The notes beneath the pieces are model-generated. The model did no database searches. It saw only the letters and a program-made list of their open reading frames with translations, and had not been told where the DNA came from. A DNA stretch of 5,299 bases from an uncultured Polynucleobacter sp. Lineage in GTDB: Bacteria > Pseudomonadota > Gammaproteobacteria > Burkholderiales > Burkholderiaceae. Both the position numbers and the translations under genes were made by a program. This document shows positions 1 to 5,299 of this stretch, piece by piece. The stretch is taken from NCBI GenBank assembly GCA_937996825.1, contig CALKUJ010000182.1:1-5299 (forward strand), in the 5' to 3' direction. Each line of letters opens with the position of its first letter. Position 1 is the first letter of the stretch.

Positions 1-2
1 CG

Positions 3-263
3 GTAGCCGAGGCAGGTCTGCCAGGTTATGAAACCTACACTTGGAATGCAATATTTGGCCCTGCGGGTGTCCCGCAAAACGTAGCTGAAGCGCTGAGCCG
101 TGAGTTTCAAAAAGCCGTTGCTGAACCCGATGTTCAAGAAAAGCTGCGTGATCTGAGTGCGACGCCTGTCGGCTCAACGCCTGAAGCACTCAACACGCAG
201 GTGAAAGCAGAACTCAACAAATGGGGCAAAGTCATCAAAGCCATCGATCTCAAACTTGATTGA
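3..263 (+). CDS. Bug/TctC-family tripartite tricarboxylate transporter substrate-binding protein, 3' end only
   Basis: The last 86 codons of a gene whose start lies left of the window, read in frame 3 and ending at TGA 261-263. The visible part begins VAEAGLPGYETYTWNAIFGP and continues through an AGVPQNVAEAL segment, a DVQEKLRDLSATPVGSTPEAL segment and a KWGKVIKA...KLD ending. These are the hallmarks of the C-terminal lobe of Bug (Bordetella uptake gene) proteins, which are periplasmic binding proteins of about 320 residues. They bind carboxylic acids and related small molecules, and many are encoded without transporter membrane subunits. The signal peptide and N-terminal lobe are outside the window. 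The next gene begins 22 bases downstream on the same strand, suggesting one transcript and a ligand that the following dehydrogenase may oxidise. The family call is firm; the ligand cannot be read from the sequence. Confidence 0.9.
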   Translation, partial: VAEAGLPGYETYTWNAIFGPAGVPQNVAEALSREFQKAVAEPDVQEKLRDLSATPVGSTPEALNTQVKAELNKWGKVIKAIDLKLD

Positions 264-285
264 TACAACGGAACTAGAAATTGGA

Positions 286-1716
286 ATGTCTATCAATTTA
301 GATGAGTTCGTTCAAAAGGCATCTGCAATCATTGGTGTCGCGCGAGTTTTAACCGAAAAACAAGACACTGAGGGTTATCAACGTGATTGGCGTGATCGCT
401 ATCGCGGTCATGCCATCGCGGTGCTGCTACCAGGCTCAACTGAGGAAGTTTCTCAACTGATTCGTCTCTGTAGTGACATGGATGTTGCAATCGTTCCTCA
501 AGCAGGCAACACCGGACTCACAGGAGGCGCCATAGCATCTGATGATCGCCCAACCGTCATCTTGAATGTGTCACGACTCAACCGTGTACGAGAGATTGAT
601 GTTCGGAACAACTCCATAACTGTTGAGTCTGGTTTTATTCTTGAAAACCTCAGATCGGTCGCTAATGAAAACAACCGCTTGTTTCCCATGCTGTTAGGCA
701 GCGTTGGAAGCTGTGAAGTCGGTGGACTGGTTTCAACCAACGCAGGGGGCACAGGCGTTCTACGCTACGGCAACATGCGTGAACTGACATTGGGTCTTGA
801 GGTGGTACTGCCTGACGGAACGATATGGGATGGACTGAGATCACTTCGCAAAGACAATACCGGTTACGACCTGAAGCAGCTCTTCATTGGCGCTGAAGGC
901 ACTTTAGGCATCGTGACGGCAGCCGTCTTGAAGCTGTTCCCCATCAACACGGCATCTGCAACCGCCATGGTTGCACTCGATTCTGTGAGTCAAGCTGTGG
1001 ATCTATTGCGCTTTCTGCAAGAAGAAATTGGCAATCGCATTGAAGCCTTCGAAATCATGTCGAAGAACCAAGTAGAAATTGTGATCAAACATGGGCATGA
1101 CATTCGCTCGCCGATGGAACTCACAAGCCCTTGGTATGTGCTCATTGAAATTGCCGACAGCGCCAAAGACTGGGATCCCGTTCTTCAAATGGGAAACTCG
1201 CTTGAAGCCGCCTTAGAGCGCGAGTTCATCACAGACGCTGTCGTTGCCACAGACGAGACAAAAGCTTTGAAGATTTGGGAGCTCAGGCACAACATTTCGG
1301 AAACCAATAAGAAAGCCGGGTTTACTGTATCCAACGACACCTCGGTTCCTATCTCTCAACTTCCGAAATTTATTGATACAGTCAATCACCGCATCACTAA
1401 TGAAATTAAAGGTGCAACTGTCTGCCATGCGGGGCATATTGGCGATGGCAACATCCACGTGATTGCAATTCTGTCTCGTGATATCTATTTATCACCTGAA
1501 GCATGCGAAACCAGCGCGGCTAAAGTAAACCTGATCGTCCATGAAGAGAGTGTGGCGTTGAAGGGAAGCATCAGTGCTGAGCATGGCATTGGAAAAATGC
1601 ACATTGACAGATTGGCCCGATTTAAACCAGAGCTGGATCTTTCCATGATGAAGTCGATTAAAAAATCTTTCGACCCTAAGAACATCATGAATCCGAATAA
1701 GATTTTCAGAGCGTAA
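286..1716 (+). CDS. FAD-binding 2-hydroxyacid dehydrogenase (GlcD / D-lactate / D-2-hydroxyglutarate dehydrogenase-like)
   Basis: A flavoenzyme predicted to oxidise a D-2-hydroxyacid to a 2-oxoacid, passing electrons to a quinone, cytochrome or electron-transfer flavoprotein. From the ATG at 286 it is 476 residues, normal for the family. The N-terminal FAD-binding domain carries PQAGNTGLTGGA (71-82), GSVGSCEVGGLVSTNAGG (138-155) and an IGAEGTLGIVT segment (about 201-211). The C-terminal FAD-oxidase domain carries WELRH (331-335), DTSVP (351-355), HAGHIGDGNIHV (381-392), SAEHGIGK (430-437) and FDPKNIMNPNKIF near the end. H384, H391 and E432 match the metal ligands known in D-2-hydroxyglutarate dehydrogenases. 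The usual PQGGNTGL motif reads PQAGNTGL. There is no signal peptide or membrane segment, so it is probably cytoplasmic. A TTG at 256 would add 10 residues, but it overlaps the preceding gene and has no ribosome site, whereas the ATG has a GGAA at 270-273. The exact substrate is not resolvable; glycolate oxidase subunit GlcD is less likely because no glcE or glcF follows. Confidence 0.9.
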   Translation: MSINLDEFVQKASAIIGVARVLTEKQDTEGYQRDWRDRYRGHAIAVLLPGSTEEVSQLIRLCSDMDVAIVPQAGNTGLTGGAIASDDRPTVILNVSRLNRVREIDVRNNSITVESGFILENLRSVANENNRLFPMLLGSVGSCEVGGLVSTNAGGTGVLRYGNMRELTLGLEVVLPDGTIWDGLRSLRKDNTGYDLKQLFIGAEGTLGIVTAAVLKLFPINTASATAMVALDSVSQAVDLLRFLQEEIGNRIEAFEIMSKNQVEIVIKHGHDIRSPMELTSPWYVLIEIADSAKDWDPVLQMGNSLEAALEREFITDAVVATDETKALKIWELRHNISETNKKAGFTVSNDTSVPISQLPKFIDTVNHRITNEIKGATVCHAGHIGDGNIHVIAILSRDIYLSPEACETSAAKVNLIVHEESVALKGSISAEHGIGKMHIDRLARFKPELDLSMMKSIKKSFDPKNIMNPNKIFRA

Positions 1717-1723
1717 ATGCACA

Positions 1724-1750
1724 AAAAAGGCTTCCACTGGAAGCCTTTTT
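1724..1750. terminator. Bidirectional intrinsic terminator between convergent genes
   Basis: A perfect inverted repeat: GGCTTCC (1729-1735), loop ACT (1736-1738), GGAAGCC (1739-1745). It is flanked by A residues on the left (1723-1728) and five T residues on the right (1746-1750). A 7-bp GC-containing stem with a U tract on either strand is a classic factor-independent terminator working both ways. It lies 7 bases after the dehydrogenase stop codon and touches the stop codon of the convergent LysR-type fragment at 1750-1752, so it ends transcription from both sides. Confidence 0.9.
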
Positions 1751-2043
1751 CAATGCCCTATTGATACCCTTGCACTTCGTAAATCAGAATTTGGCTTAAA
1801 TGAGTGTCGTTGTAACAAACCAAGACTCTCACGCACGACTTGCAAATATTGCTCCCCCTCAGGACTGAGCGAAAAATCAACATCATCGAACAAAGGCCTC
1901 TGCAAGATACTTTCCATTAAGCGCATGCGGTGACTAATCGCGCTAGGCGTCACACACAGTTCTTCTGCTGCTTTTTTCATACTGCGAACTCTAGCTAAAA
2001 CTTCGAATGTAGCTAAGCAGTTAATAGGAGGAATTCGATACAT
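1750..2043 (-). CDS. Truncated LysR-family regulator, DNA-binding domain only
   Basis: A 97-residue protein (start ATG at 2043; a GTG just before it is also possible) matching the N-terminal winged helix-turn-helix of GcvA-like LysR regulators. It has a LATFEVLARVRSMKKAAEEL helix region, the recognition helix TPSAISHRM (about 32-40) and the wing region PLFDDVDFSLSPEGEQYL (about 50-67). LysR proteins are normally about 300 residues. Here the reading frame stops just after the linker, at ARVSIGH, where the effector-binding domain should begin, and the next bases are the terminator hairpin. The missing domain is not in any frame nearby. No clear Shine-Dalgarno precedes the start, and a hairpin sits just upstream. 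The wing, usually basic, reads DDVD. It is most likely a decayed remnant of a former regulator of the adjacent binding-protein gene. A small stand-alone DNA-binding protein is possible but less likely. Confidence 0.7.
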   Translation of the reverse strand: MYRIPPINCLATFEVLARVRSMKKAAEELCVTPSAISHRMRLMESILQRPLFDDVDFSLSPEGEQYLQVVRESLGLLQRHSFKPNSDLRSARVSIGH

Positions 2044-2066
2044 CACACACTGGTCTTGTCAAAGTT

Positions 2067-2087
2067 GAATGCGGCCTAGCCGCATTC
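2067..2087 (-). terminator. Terminator-like hairpin after the binding-protein gene
   Basis: A perfect inverted repeat of GAATGCGGC (2067-2075), loop CTA and GCCGCATTC (2079-2087), giving a GC-rich 9-bp stem. It lies 10 bases past the stop codon of the GltI-like gene in the direction of transcription. Only a weak T-rich tail (AACTTTG) follows, so termination may be partial or the hairpin may serve as an mRNA 3'-end stabiliser. Its placement separates the binding-protein gene from the LysR fragment. Confidence 0.55.
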
Positions 2088-2097
2088 GGAGTTCAAT

Positions 2098-2994
2098 TTA
2101 AATACCTTTGTTATTAGGATTCTTGAAAACTTCCTTTACAGCACTAGGCATTGGGTAGTTCAAGTTCACATTGTTGGGTGGCACAGGCTTTGTGAACCAC
2201 TTTGCATAAATATCGTTGATTTCACCGCTTTTCATCAGCTTGACGATGGCATCGTCAACCACTGATTTGAACTGTGGATCATCTTTGCGGTACATAAACC
2301 CGTAGGGTTCATCTCGCAAACGCTCATCCAAAATTTTGAAATCATTTGCATTGGGTGCACGGGCGATCATTCCCGCCAGCTGTACATCTTCCAAAATCAT
2401 GGCCACAGCACGATCAGAAGACAGCATCAAGAATGTTTCAGAAATGTCTTTGCCTGACAACTCGTTGAATTGAACATGCTCATTTTTTCGATAGACACGC
2501 AGCAGTTGAATGGATGTGCTGCCTGCGACCGTTGCCACAGACTTTCCATCGATTTGCGCCATGTTGTTAATGCCTGAGCTCTTTTTAACAGCAGCCGCGA
2601 CGCTACCGACAAAATGGGTAGGTGCGAACTCAACTTGCTGAGCACGCGCAATCGTATTTGTTGTCGTACTACATTCAAGATCAATGGTGCCGTTTTGTAC
2701 CAATGCAATTCGATTCGTCGGCGTGACAATCGTGTATTGCACTTTCAAGCTTGGAAGACCCAACTTTGCTTTCACCGCATCAACTACCTTCATGCAAATG
2801 TCAGCCGAATATCCAATCGGATTGGAATCTGCGCTGATTTTGTAAGAGAACGGAAATGAGGCATCACGACCTCCGAGATTGATCACACCTGACTCTTTGA
2901 TTTTTTGAAGCGTATCTTTTGTCTGCGCTTGGACTGGACTCTGCACCAAAGCACAAGCCAAAGCGGCGATCGTTGTTGCGAATTTAAGTTTCAT
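2098..2994 (-). CDS. GltI-like glutamate/aspartate-type ABC transporter periplasmic binding protein
   Basis: A 298-residue secreted binding protein of family 3 (SBP_bac_3) that would deliver an amino acid to an ABC importer. Residues 1-23 form a typical signal peptide: basic MKLK, a hydrophobic stretch, then cleavage likely after VQA. The mature protein follows E. coli GltI closely: KIKESGVINLGGRDASFPFSY (30-51) with R43, NRIALVQNGTIDLEC (94-108) with R95, a T-rich segment STTTNT (109-114), EPYGFMYRKDDPQF (229-242) and KWFTKPVPPNNVNLNY (265-280). The segment that reads KDHGDSF in GltI (from memory) reads KDISETF here (182-188), losing a histidine reported to contact the ligand, so specificity may differ. 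The start is supported by GGAG five bases upstream. No permease or ATPase genes adjoin it, so it is an orphan or shares membrane components encoded elsewhere. The family call is strong; the exact ligand is uncertain. Confidence 0.9.
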   Translation of the reverse strand: MKLKFATTIAALACALVQSPVQAQTKDTLQKIKESGVINLGGRDASFPFSYKISADSNPIGYSADICMKVVDAVKAKLGLPSLKVQYTIVTPTNRIALVQNGTIDLECSTTTNTIARAQQVEFAPTHFVGSVAAAVKKSSGINNMAQIDGKSVATVAGSTSIQLLRVYRKNEHVQFNELSGKDISETFLMLSSDRAVAMILEDVQLAGMIARAPNANDFKILDERLRDEPYGFMYRKDDPQFKSVVDDAIVKLMKSGEINDIYAKWFTKPVPPNNVNLNYPMPSAVKEVFKNPNNKGI

Positions 2995-2999
2995 TTCTT

Positions 3000-3003
3000 C
3001 TCC
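3000..3003 (-). promoter_or_regulatory. Ribosome binding site of the GltI-like gene
   Basis: GGAG followed by AAGAA and then ATG on the minus strand. This is a good Shine-Dalgarno with 5-base spacing, and it fixes the start directly before the signal peptide. Confidence 0.75.
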
Positions 3004-3013
3004 AGTATTTTGA

Positions 3014-3025
3014 GTGAATATTCAC
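3014..3025. promoter_or_regulatory. Perfect 12-bp palindrome, candidate operator upstream of the binding-protein gene
   Basis: GTGAATATTCAC is its own reverse complement. It lies 19 bases before the start codon of the GltI-like gene, in the 132-base gap separating it from the citE-like gene. On the minus strand two TTGACT hexamers occur just upstream or abutting (at 3042-3047 and 3026-3031). The first, with a 17-18 base spacer, would place a poor -10 box (TGAATA or GAATAT) inside the palindrome, a typical repressor arrangement. The rest of the gap shows no small gene. The palindrome is directly seen; its role as an operator and the promoter are inferred. The binding protein is unknown. Confidence 0.4.
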
Positions 3026-3126
3026 AGTCAAATTTTTATTGAGTCAATTCAAAGGGCCAAATAGTTTCTTCTGATGCACACATCATCAAATCGAATGGCT
3101 TAATCAAAAAAGACCAATCGTCATGT

Positions 3127-3963
3127 TCACCGCGCCCTCGCTATCAATCTCTGCGCCTGCAAAACAACGGGTAAATCCACCATTTTTCCGTCTAGTTGAA
3201 CTGCGGCGCCTTGAGAGTCAGCAATTGCTGCCAAAACCCGCTTAGCCCAATCCAAGTCTTGAGAAGATGGCGCAAAGGTTTGATGAACAACGTCAACTTG
3301 CTTTGGATGAATACATAACTTGCCGCCAAATCCAAATCTGACAGATCTCAGTGTGTCATTGCGTATGAGCCCTGCATCATCAACAGACACAGTTACGCCG
3401 TCTATGGCTGGCGACAAATCAAATTTCCTAGTGAACATTGCCACGTTAAAGCGCAAGGTATCTAACTCACGTTGATCATCTGCGCATTGCATGCCTGTAT
3501 CTGCAAGAAAATCAATATGCCCAACAACGAGCCTAGAAACGTTTGTTGAAGACGCAATTTCATCGAGCGCAATGAACCCTGATGCACTCTCAATGATTGG
3601 CAAGATGGGGGTTTGAGGCATTTCATGAGAAACGTACTCAAGTGTTTCTTTTGATTCACATTTAGGAATCATCACAGCATGCAAACCTTGAAGAGCTGCA
3701 AGCGCTCGTAAATCATCTTTCCCGACATCTGTTTCAGGGCTGTTCGTCCGTACAACAACCTTCACGCCTGTGGCCATCAATGCGGGCCACTGCTCGGCGA
3801 TTGACTCGCGAGAAGCAGCCTTGGAATCCAATGGAACGCTATCTTCTAAATCGAGGATGACGGCATCTGAACCAGATTGGGCAGCTTTCAAGAAACGTTC
3901 GGGTCTATTTCCTGGCACAAATAAAAATGACCGAGCGTTTGAGATTGAAACTTCTGATTTCAT
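3127..3963 (-). CDS. CitE-like CoA ester lyase (HpcH/HpaI aldolase/citrate lyase family)
   Basis: A 278-residue TIM-barrel enzyme of the CitE-like branch. Members cleave or hydrolyse malyl-CoA, citramalyl-CoA or citryl thioesters with Mg2+. Visible family motifs in order: RSFLFVPGNRPERF (11-24), DAVILDLEDSVP (33-44) with E40/D41, VRTN (71-74) with the CoA/oxyanion arginine, IPKCES (99-104), PIIESASG (122-129) with metal ligand E125, GHIDFLADTG (148-157) with D151 in the second metal position, GFGGKLCIHPKQV (211-223) and DGKMVDLPVVLQAQRLIARA (258-277). The segment usually read as G-[ST/A]-E-D-L is GHIDF here. The start is 2 bases after the stop of the preceding hydrolase gene with no clear Shine-Dalgarno, so translation is probably coupled. 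No CitD or CitF partner is present, so it is not the citrate lyase beta subunit proper. The substrate is unresolved; malyl-CoA or citramalyl-CoA is a guess from the family. Confidence 0.88.
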   Translation of the reverse strand: MKSEVSISNARSFLFVPGNRPERFLKAAQSGSDAVILDLEDSVPLDSKAASRESIAEQWPALMATGVKVVVRTNSPETDVGKDDLRALAALQGLHAVMIPKCESKETLEYVSHEMPQTPILPIIESASGFIALDEIASSTNVSRLVVGHIDFLADTGMQCADDQRELDTLRFNVAMFTRKFDLSPAIDGVTVSVDDAGLIRNDTLRSVRFGFGGKLCIHPKQVDVVHQTFAPSSQDLDWAKRVLAAIADSQGAAVQLDGKMVDLPVVLQAQRLIARAR

Positions 3964-3965
3964 GA

Positions 3966-4622
3966 TTAATTAGCTGTGTTGTTTTTAATGATGAATTCAA
4001 GCATCAACGATCGCAAGATGTGAAGACGGCCTGCAAAAAAATGATCGGCTCCTGGAATAACTGTGACCACTTGGTTGGAAGGACGGGCCCATTCAAAAAC
4101 TGAACTCAGCGGCACTCTTTCGTCCATTTCTCCATGAATCACCAAAGCATTTACCAAACCTTTAGGCGTGTCGTATGACCTACCGCCTTCCACTTCTCCG
4201 TAAGGCATTCCAGCCAAGCACACCGAATTCGCTGGAACACCCGCTTTTGTCAGTGCGTCTGCAACTTTCGCTTGGACAAATGCGCCAAACGAAAATCCAA
4301 CCAAATGCAATGGCAATTCAGGGTGCTCATTCCTGATGGCATGAATCAAACTCAACAGATCATCTGCCTCACCCGAACCTGCATCATGAGTGCCCTCTGT
4401 TTTGCCAACCCCTCGAAAATTGGGTCTCACAGCAACAAAACCTGCTTCCGCAAACCCTTTGGCCAGGAAATGCGGAACTTTGTGTTGTGCGCTGCCGCCT
4501 AACAACGGCTGAGGGTGGCCAATGACAACCAGACCTGATGGCGCTGCTGAACTAGGAACATCCACCATGATTTCAATAGACCCTACGGGTCCATCAATTA
4601 AGTGATTGCCTTGAGTCAACAT
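3966..4622 (-). CDS. Alpha/beta hydrolase of the COG2945-like type
   Basis: A 218-residue cytoplasmic alpha/beta-fold hydrolase of unknown substrate. It shows HPQPLLGGS near the N-terminus (36-44), a RPNFRGVGKTEGTHDAGSGE segment (66-85) characteristic of this small-hydrolase group, the nucleophile elbow GFSFG (109-113, S111), IHGEMDERVP with acid D167 and PGADHFF with H194. A complete Ser-Asp-His triad is therefore present, and the length fits the family. The ATG at 4622 is preferred over the upstream TTG at 4637. GAGG lies nine bases before the ATG, and the TTG would overlap the etfA stop codon. It lies 11 bases after etfA and 2 bases before the citE-like gene, so all three are likely one transcript. 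A role as a thioesterase or esterase in the same CoA-ester pathway is an inference from position only. Confidence 0.85.
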   Translation of the reverse strand: MLTQGNHLIDGPVGSIEIMVDVPSSAAPSGLVVIGHPQPLLGGSAQHKVPHFLAKGFAEAGFVAVRPNFRGVGKTEGTHDAGSGEADDLLSLIHAIRNEHPELPLHLVGFSFGAFVQAKVADALTKAGVPANSVCLAGMPYGEVEGGRSYDTPKGLVNALVIHGEMDERVPLSSVFEWARPSNQVVTVIPGADHFFAGRLHILRSLMLEFIIKNNTAN

Positions 4623-4631
4623 AGTTTGAAA

Positions 4632-4636
4632 CCTCA
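4632..4636 (-). promoter_or_regulatory. Ribosome binding site that selects the hydrolase start and overlaps the etfA stop
   Basis: On the minus strand TGAGG contains both the TGA stop codon of etfA and the GAGG Shine-Dalgarno of the hydrolase gene, nine bases before its ATG. Ribosomes finishing etfA sit directly on the next initiation site, which favours translational coupling. Confidence 0.6.
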
Positions 4637-5299
4637 AAGAGACTGAGTAAGTTCTGGCACGGCCACAAACAGGTCAGCCTCCAAACCAAAGTCCGCTACC
4701 GAGAAGATCGGTGCCTCTGGGTCTTTGTTGATGGCCACGATGACCTTGCTGTCTTTCATACCCGCCAAATGCTGGATCGCACCGCTGATGCCACACGCCA
4801 CGTACAACTGAGGCGCGACAATCTTGCCGGTTTGACCCACTTGCAAATCGTTGGCGGCGTAGCCTGCGTCCACTGCAGCGCGGCTCGCACCAATGGCAGC
4901 ACCGAGCTTGTCGGCCAAGGGAATCATGACTTCGTCAAACTTCTCTGAGCTGCCTAACGCACGGCCACCCGAGACGATGATCTTGGCGGCGGTCAGTTCT
5001 GGGCGGTCGCTCTTGGTGACTTCACGGCCTACGAAGCTGCTCTTGCCTGAGTCGGCTGCAGCTGCTGCAGTTTCCACGGCAGCTGAACCACCCGTAGAAG
5101 AGGCTGCATCAAAACCTGTGGTGCGCACGGTGATGACTTTCACCGCATCGCTGGATTGCACAGTGGCAATCGCGTTGCCTGCATAGATGGGGCGCTCAAA
5201 AGTGTCAGCGCTATCCACCTTGGTGATGTCGCTGATTTGGCCCACATCCAATTTGGCGGCCACACGGGGTGCCACGTTTTTGCCATTGGCAAGATCGGA
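4634..5299 (-). CDS. etfA: Electron transfer flavoprotein alpha subunit, 5' end outside window
   Basis: The last 221 residues of EtfA, which with EtfB forms the FAD/AMP heterodimer that carries electrons from acyl-CoA and other flavin dehydrogenases to ETF:ubiquinone oxidoreductase. The frame is open to the right edge, beginning [19 protein letters not shown], the usual end of the N-terminal domain. About 90 residues are missing compared with the usual 310. An Ala/Ser/Gly-rich linker (about visible residues 62-85) precedes the FAD domain with VSGGRALGS (109-117), SRAAVDAGY (139-147), QVGQTGK (153-159), GISGAIQHL (170-178), [10 protein letters not shown] (190-199) and a [11 protein letters not shown]...VPEL end. 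Partner etfB would be expected just right of the window. This gene is visibly richer in G+C than the rest (4801-4860 has 34/60, 5041-5100 has 36/60), compared with 24/60 at 3601-3660 in the citE-like gene. Confidence 0.96.
   Translation of the reverse strand, partial: SDLANGKNVAPRVAAKLDVGQISDITKVDSADTFERPIYAGNAIATVQSSDAVKVITVRTTGFDAASSTGGSAAVETAAAAADSGKSSFVGREVTKSDRPELTAAKIIVSGGRALGSSEKFDEVMIPLADKLGAAIGASRAAVDAGYAANDLQVGQTGKIVAPQLYVACGISGAIQHLAGMKDSKVIVAINKDPEAPIFSVADFGLEADLFVAVPELTQSL

Noticed and set aside
256..285. TTG-initiated extension of the dehydrogenase
   Set aside because: It would overlap the binding-protein gene, has no ribosome site, and the added residues are not family-like. 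ATG 286 gives a normal length.
3072..3085. TGATG-loop-CATCA small hairpin in the gap between the citE-like and GltI-like genes
   Set aside because: It has only five base pairs, is AT-containing and has no T tract. This is within chance expectation for an AT-rich gap.
3105..3112. Six-T run on the minus strand just after the citE-like gene as an intrinsic terminator
   Set aside because: No stable stem precedes the T run, so termination here is not supported. Read-through toward the binding-protein gene remains possible.
4623..4637. TTG start giving the hydrolase five more residues and overlapping the etfA stop
   Set aside because: The ATG at 4622 has a GAGG nine bases upstream. The extra residues are not part of a recognisable family N-terminus.
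5055..5070. GCTGCAGCTGCTGCAG repeat and palindrome
   Set aside because: It arises from consecutive alanine codons in the EtfA linker and is not an independent site.
4893..5186. 97-codon open frame on the plus strand opposite etfA
   Set aside because: It lies wholly antisense to strongly conserved EtfA and its alanine/serine-rich translation is a shadow of the etfA codon pattern.
5273..5275. GTG codon as the start of etfA
   Set aside because: The frame continues to the window edge with family-consistent residues (ANGKN before VAPRVAAKL), so it is an internal valine.

Overview
The window looks like ordinary chromosome of a betaproteobacterium, most likely order Burkholderiales. This is judged from the Bug/TctC-type binding protein, the GltI-type binding protein, the GcvA-like LysR fragment and the alanine-rich linker in the electron-transfer flavoprotein alpha subunit. 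The organism call is inference from protein style, not from a database match. No RNA gene, insertion sequence, CRISPR array, origin or phage gene was seen.

Left arm, plus strand (1-1752): the 3' end of a Bug/TctC periplasmic solute-binding protein gene is followed 22 bases later by a complete FAD-linked 2-hydroxyacid dehydrogenase of the GlcD/D-lactate/D-2-hydroxyglutarate type. The pair reads as an operon for taking up and oxidising an organic acid. It ends at a strong, symmetrical intrinsic terminator.

Middle, minus strand (1750-3126): a gene for a secreted GltI-like amino-acid ABC-transporter binding protein, with no permease or ATPase gene beside it. Its upstream region holds a perfect 12-bp palindrome. 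Downstream come a 9-bp-stem hairpin and then a LysR-type DNA-binding domain that stops at about 97 residues, exactly where the shared bidirectional terminator begins. The ligand-binding half of that regulator is missing.

Right arm, minus strand (3127-5299): a tightly packed set consisting of etfA (5' end outside the window), an alpha/beta hydrolase and a CitE-like (HpcH/HpaI family) CoA-ester lyase. The gaps are 11 and 2 bases, so the three are very probably co-transcribed, reading away from the right edge. EtfA carries electrons from flavin dehydrogenases to the quinone pool. The CitE-like enzyme probably cleaves or hydrolyses a malyl-CoA-type thioester, and the hydrolase is of unknown substrate. 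Together with the left arm, the window has an organic-acid and CoA-ester catabolism flavour.

No clearly new system was found. The points most worth a second look are the domain-only LysR gene, the palindromic operator candidate, the unusual etfA-hydrolase-citE grouping and the orphan binding protein with a changed binding-site segment.
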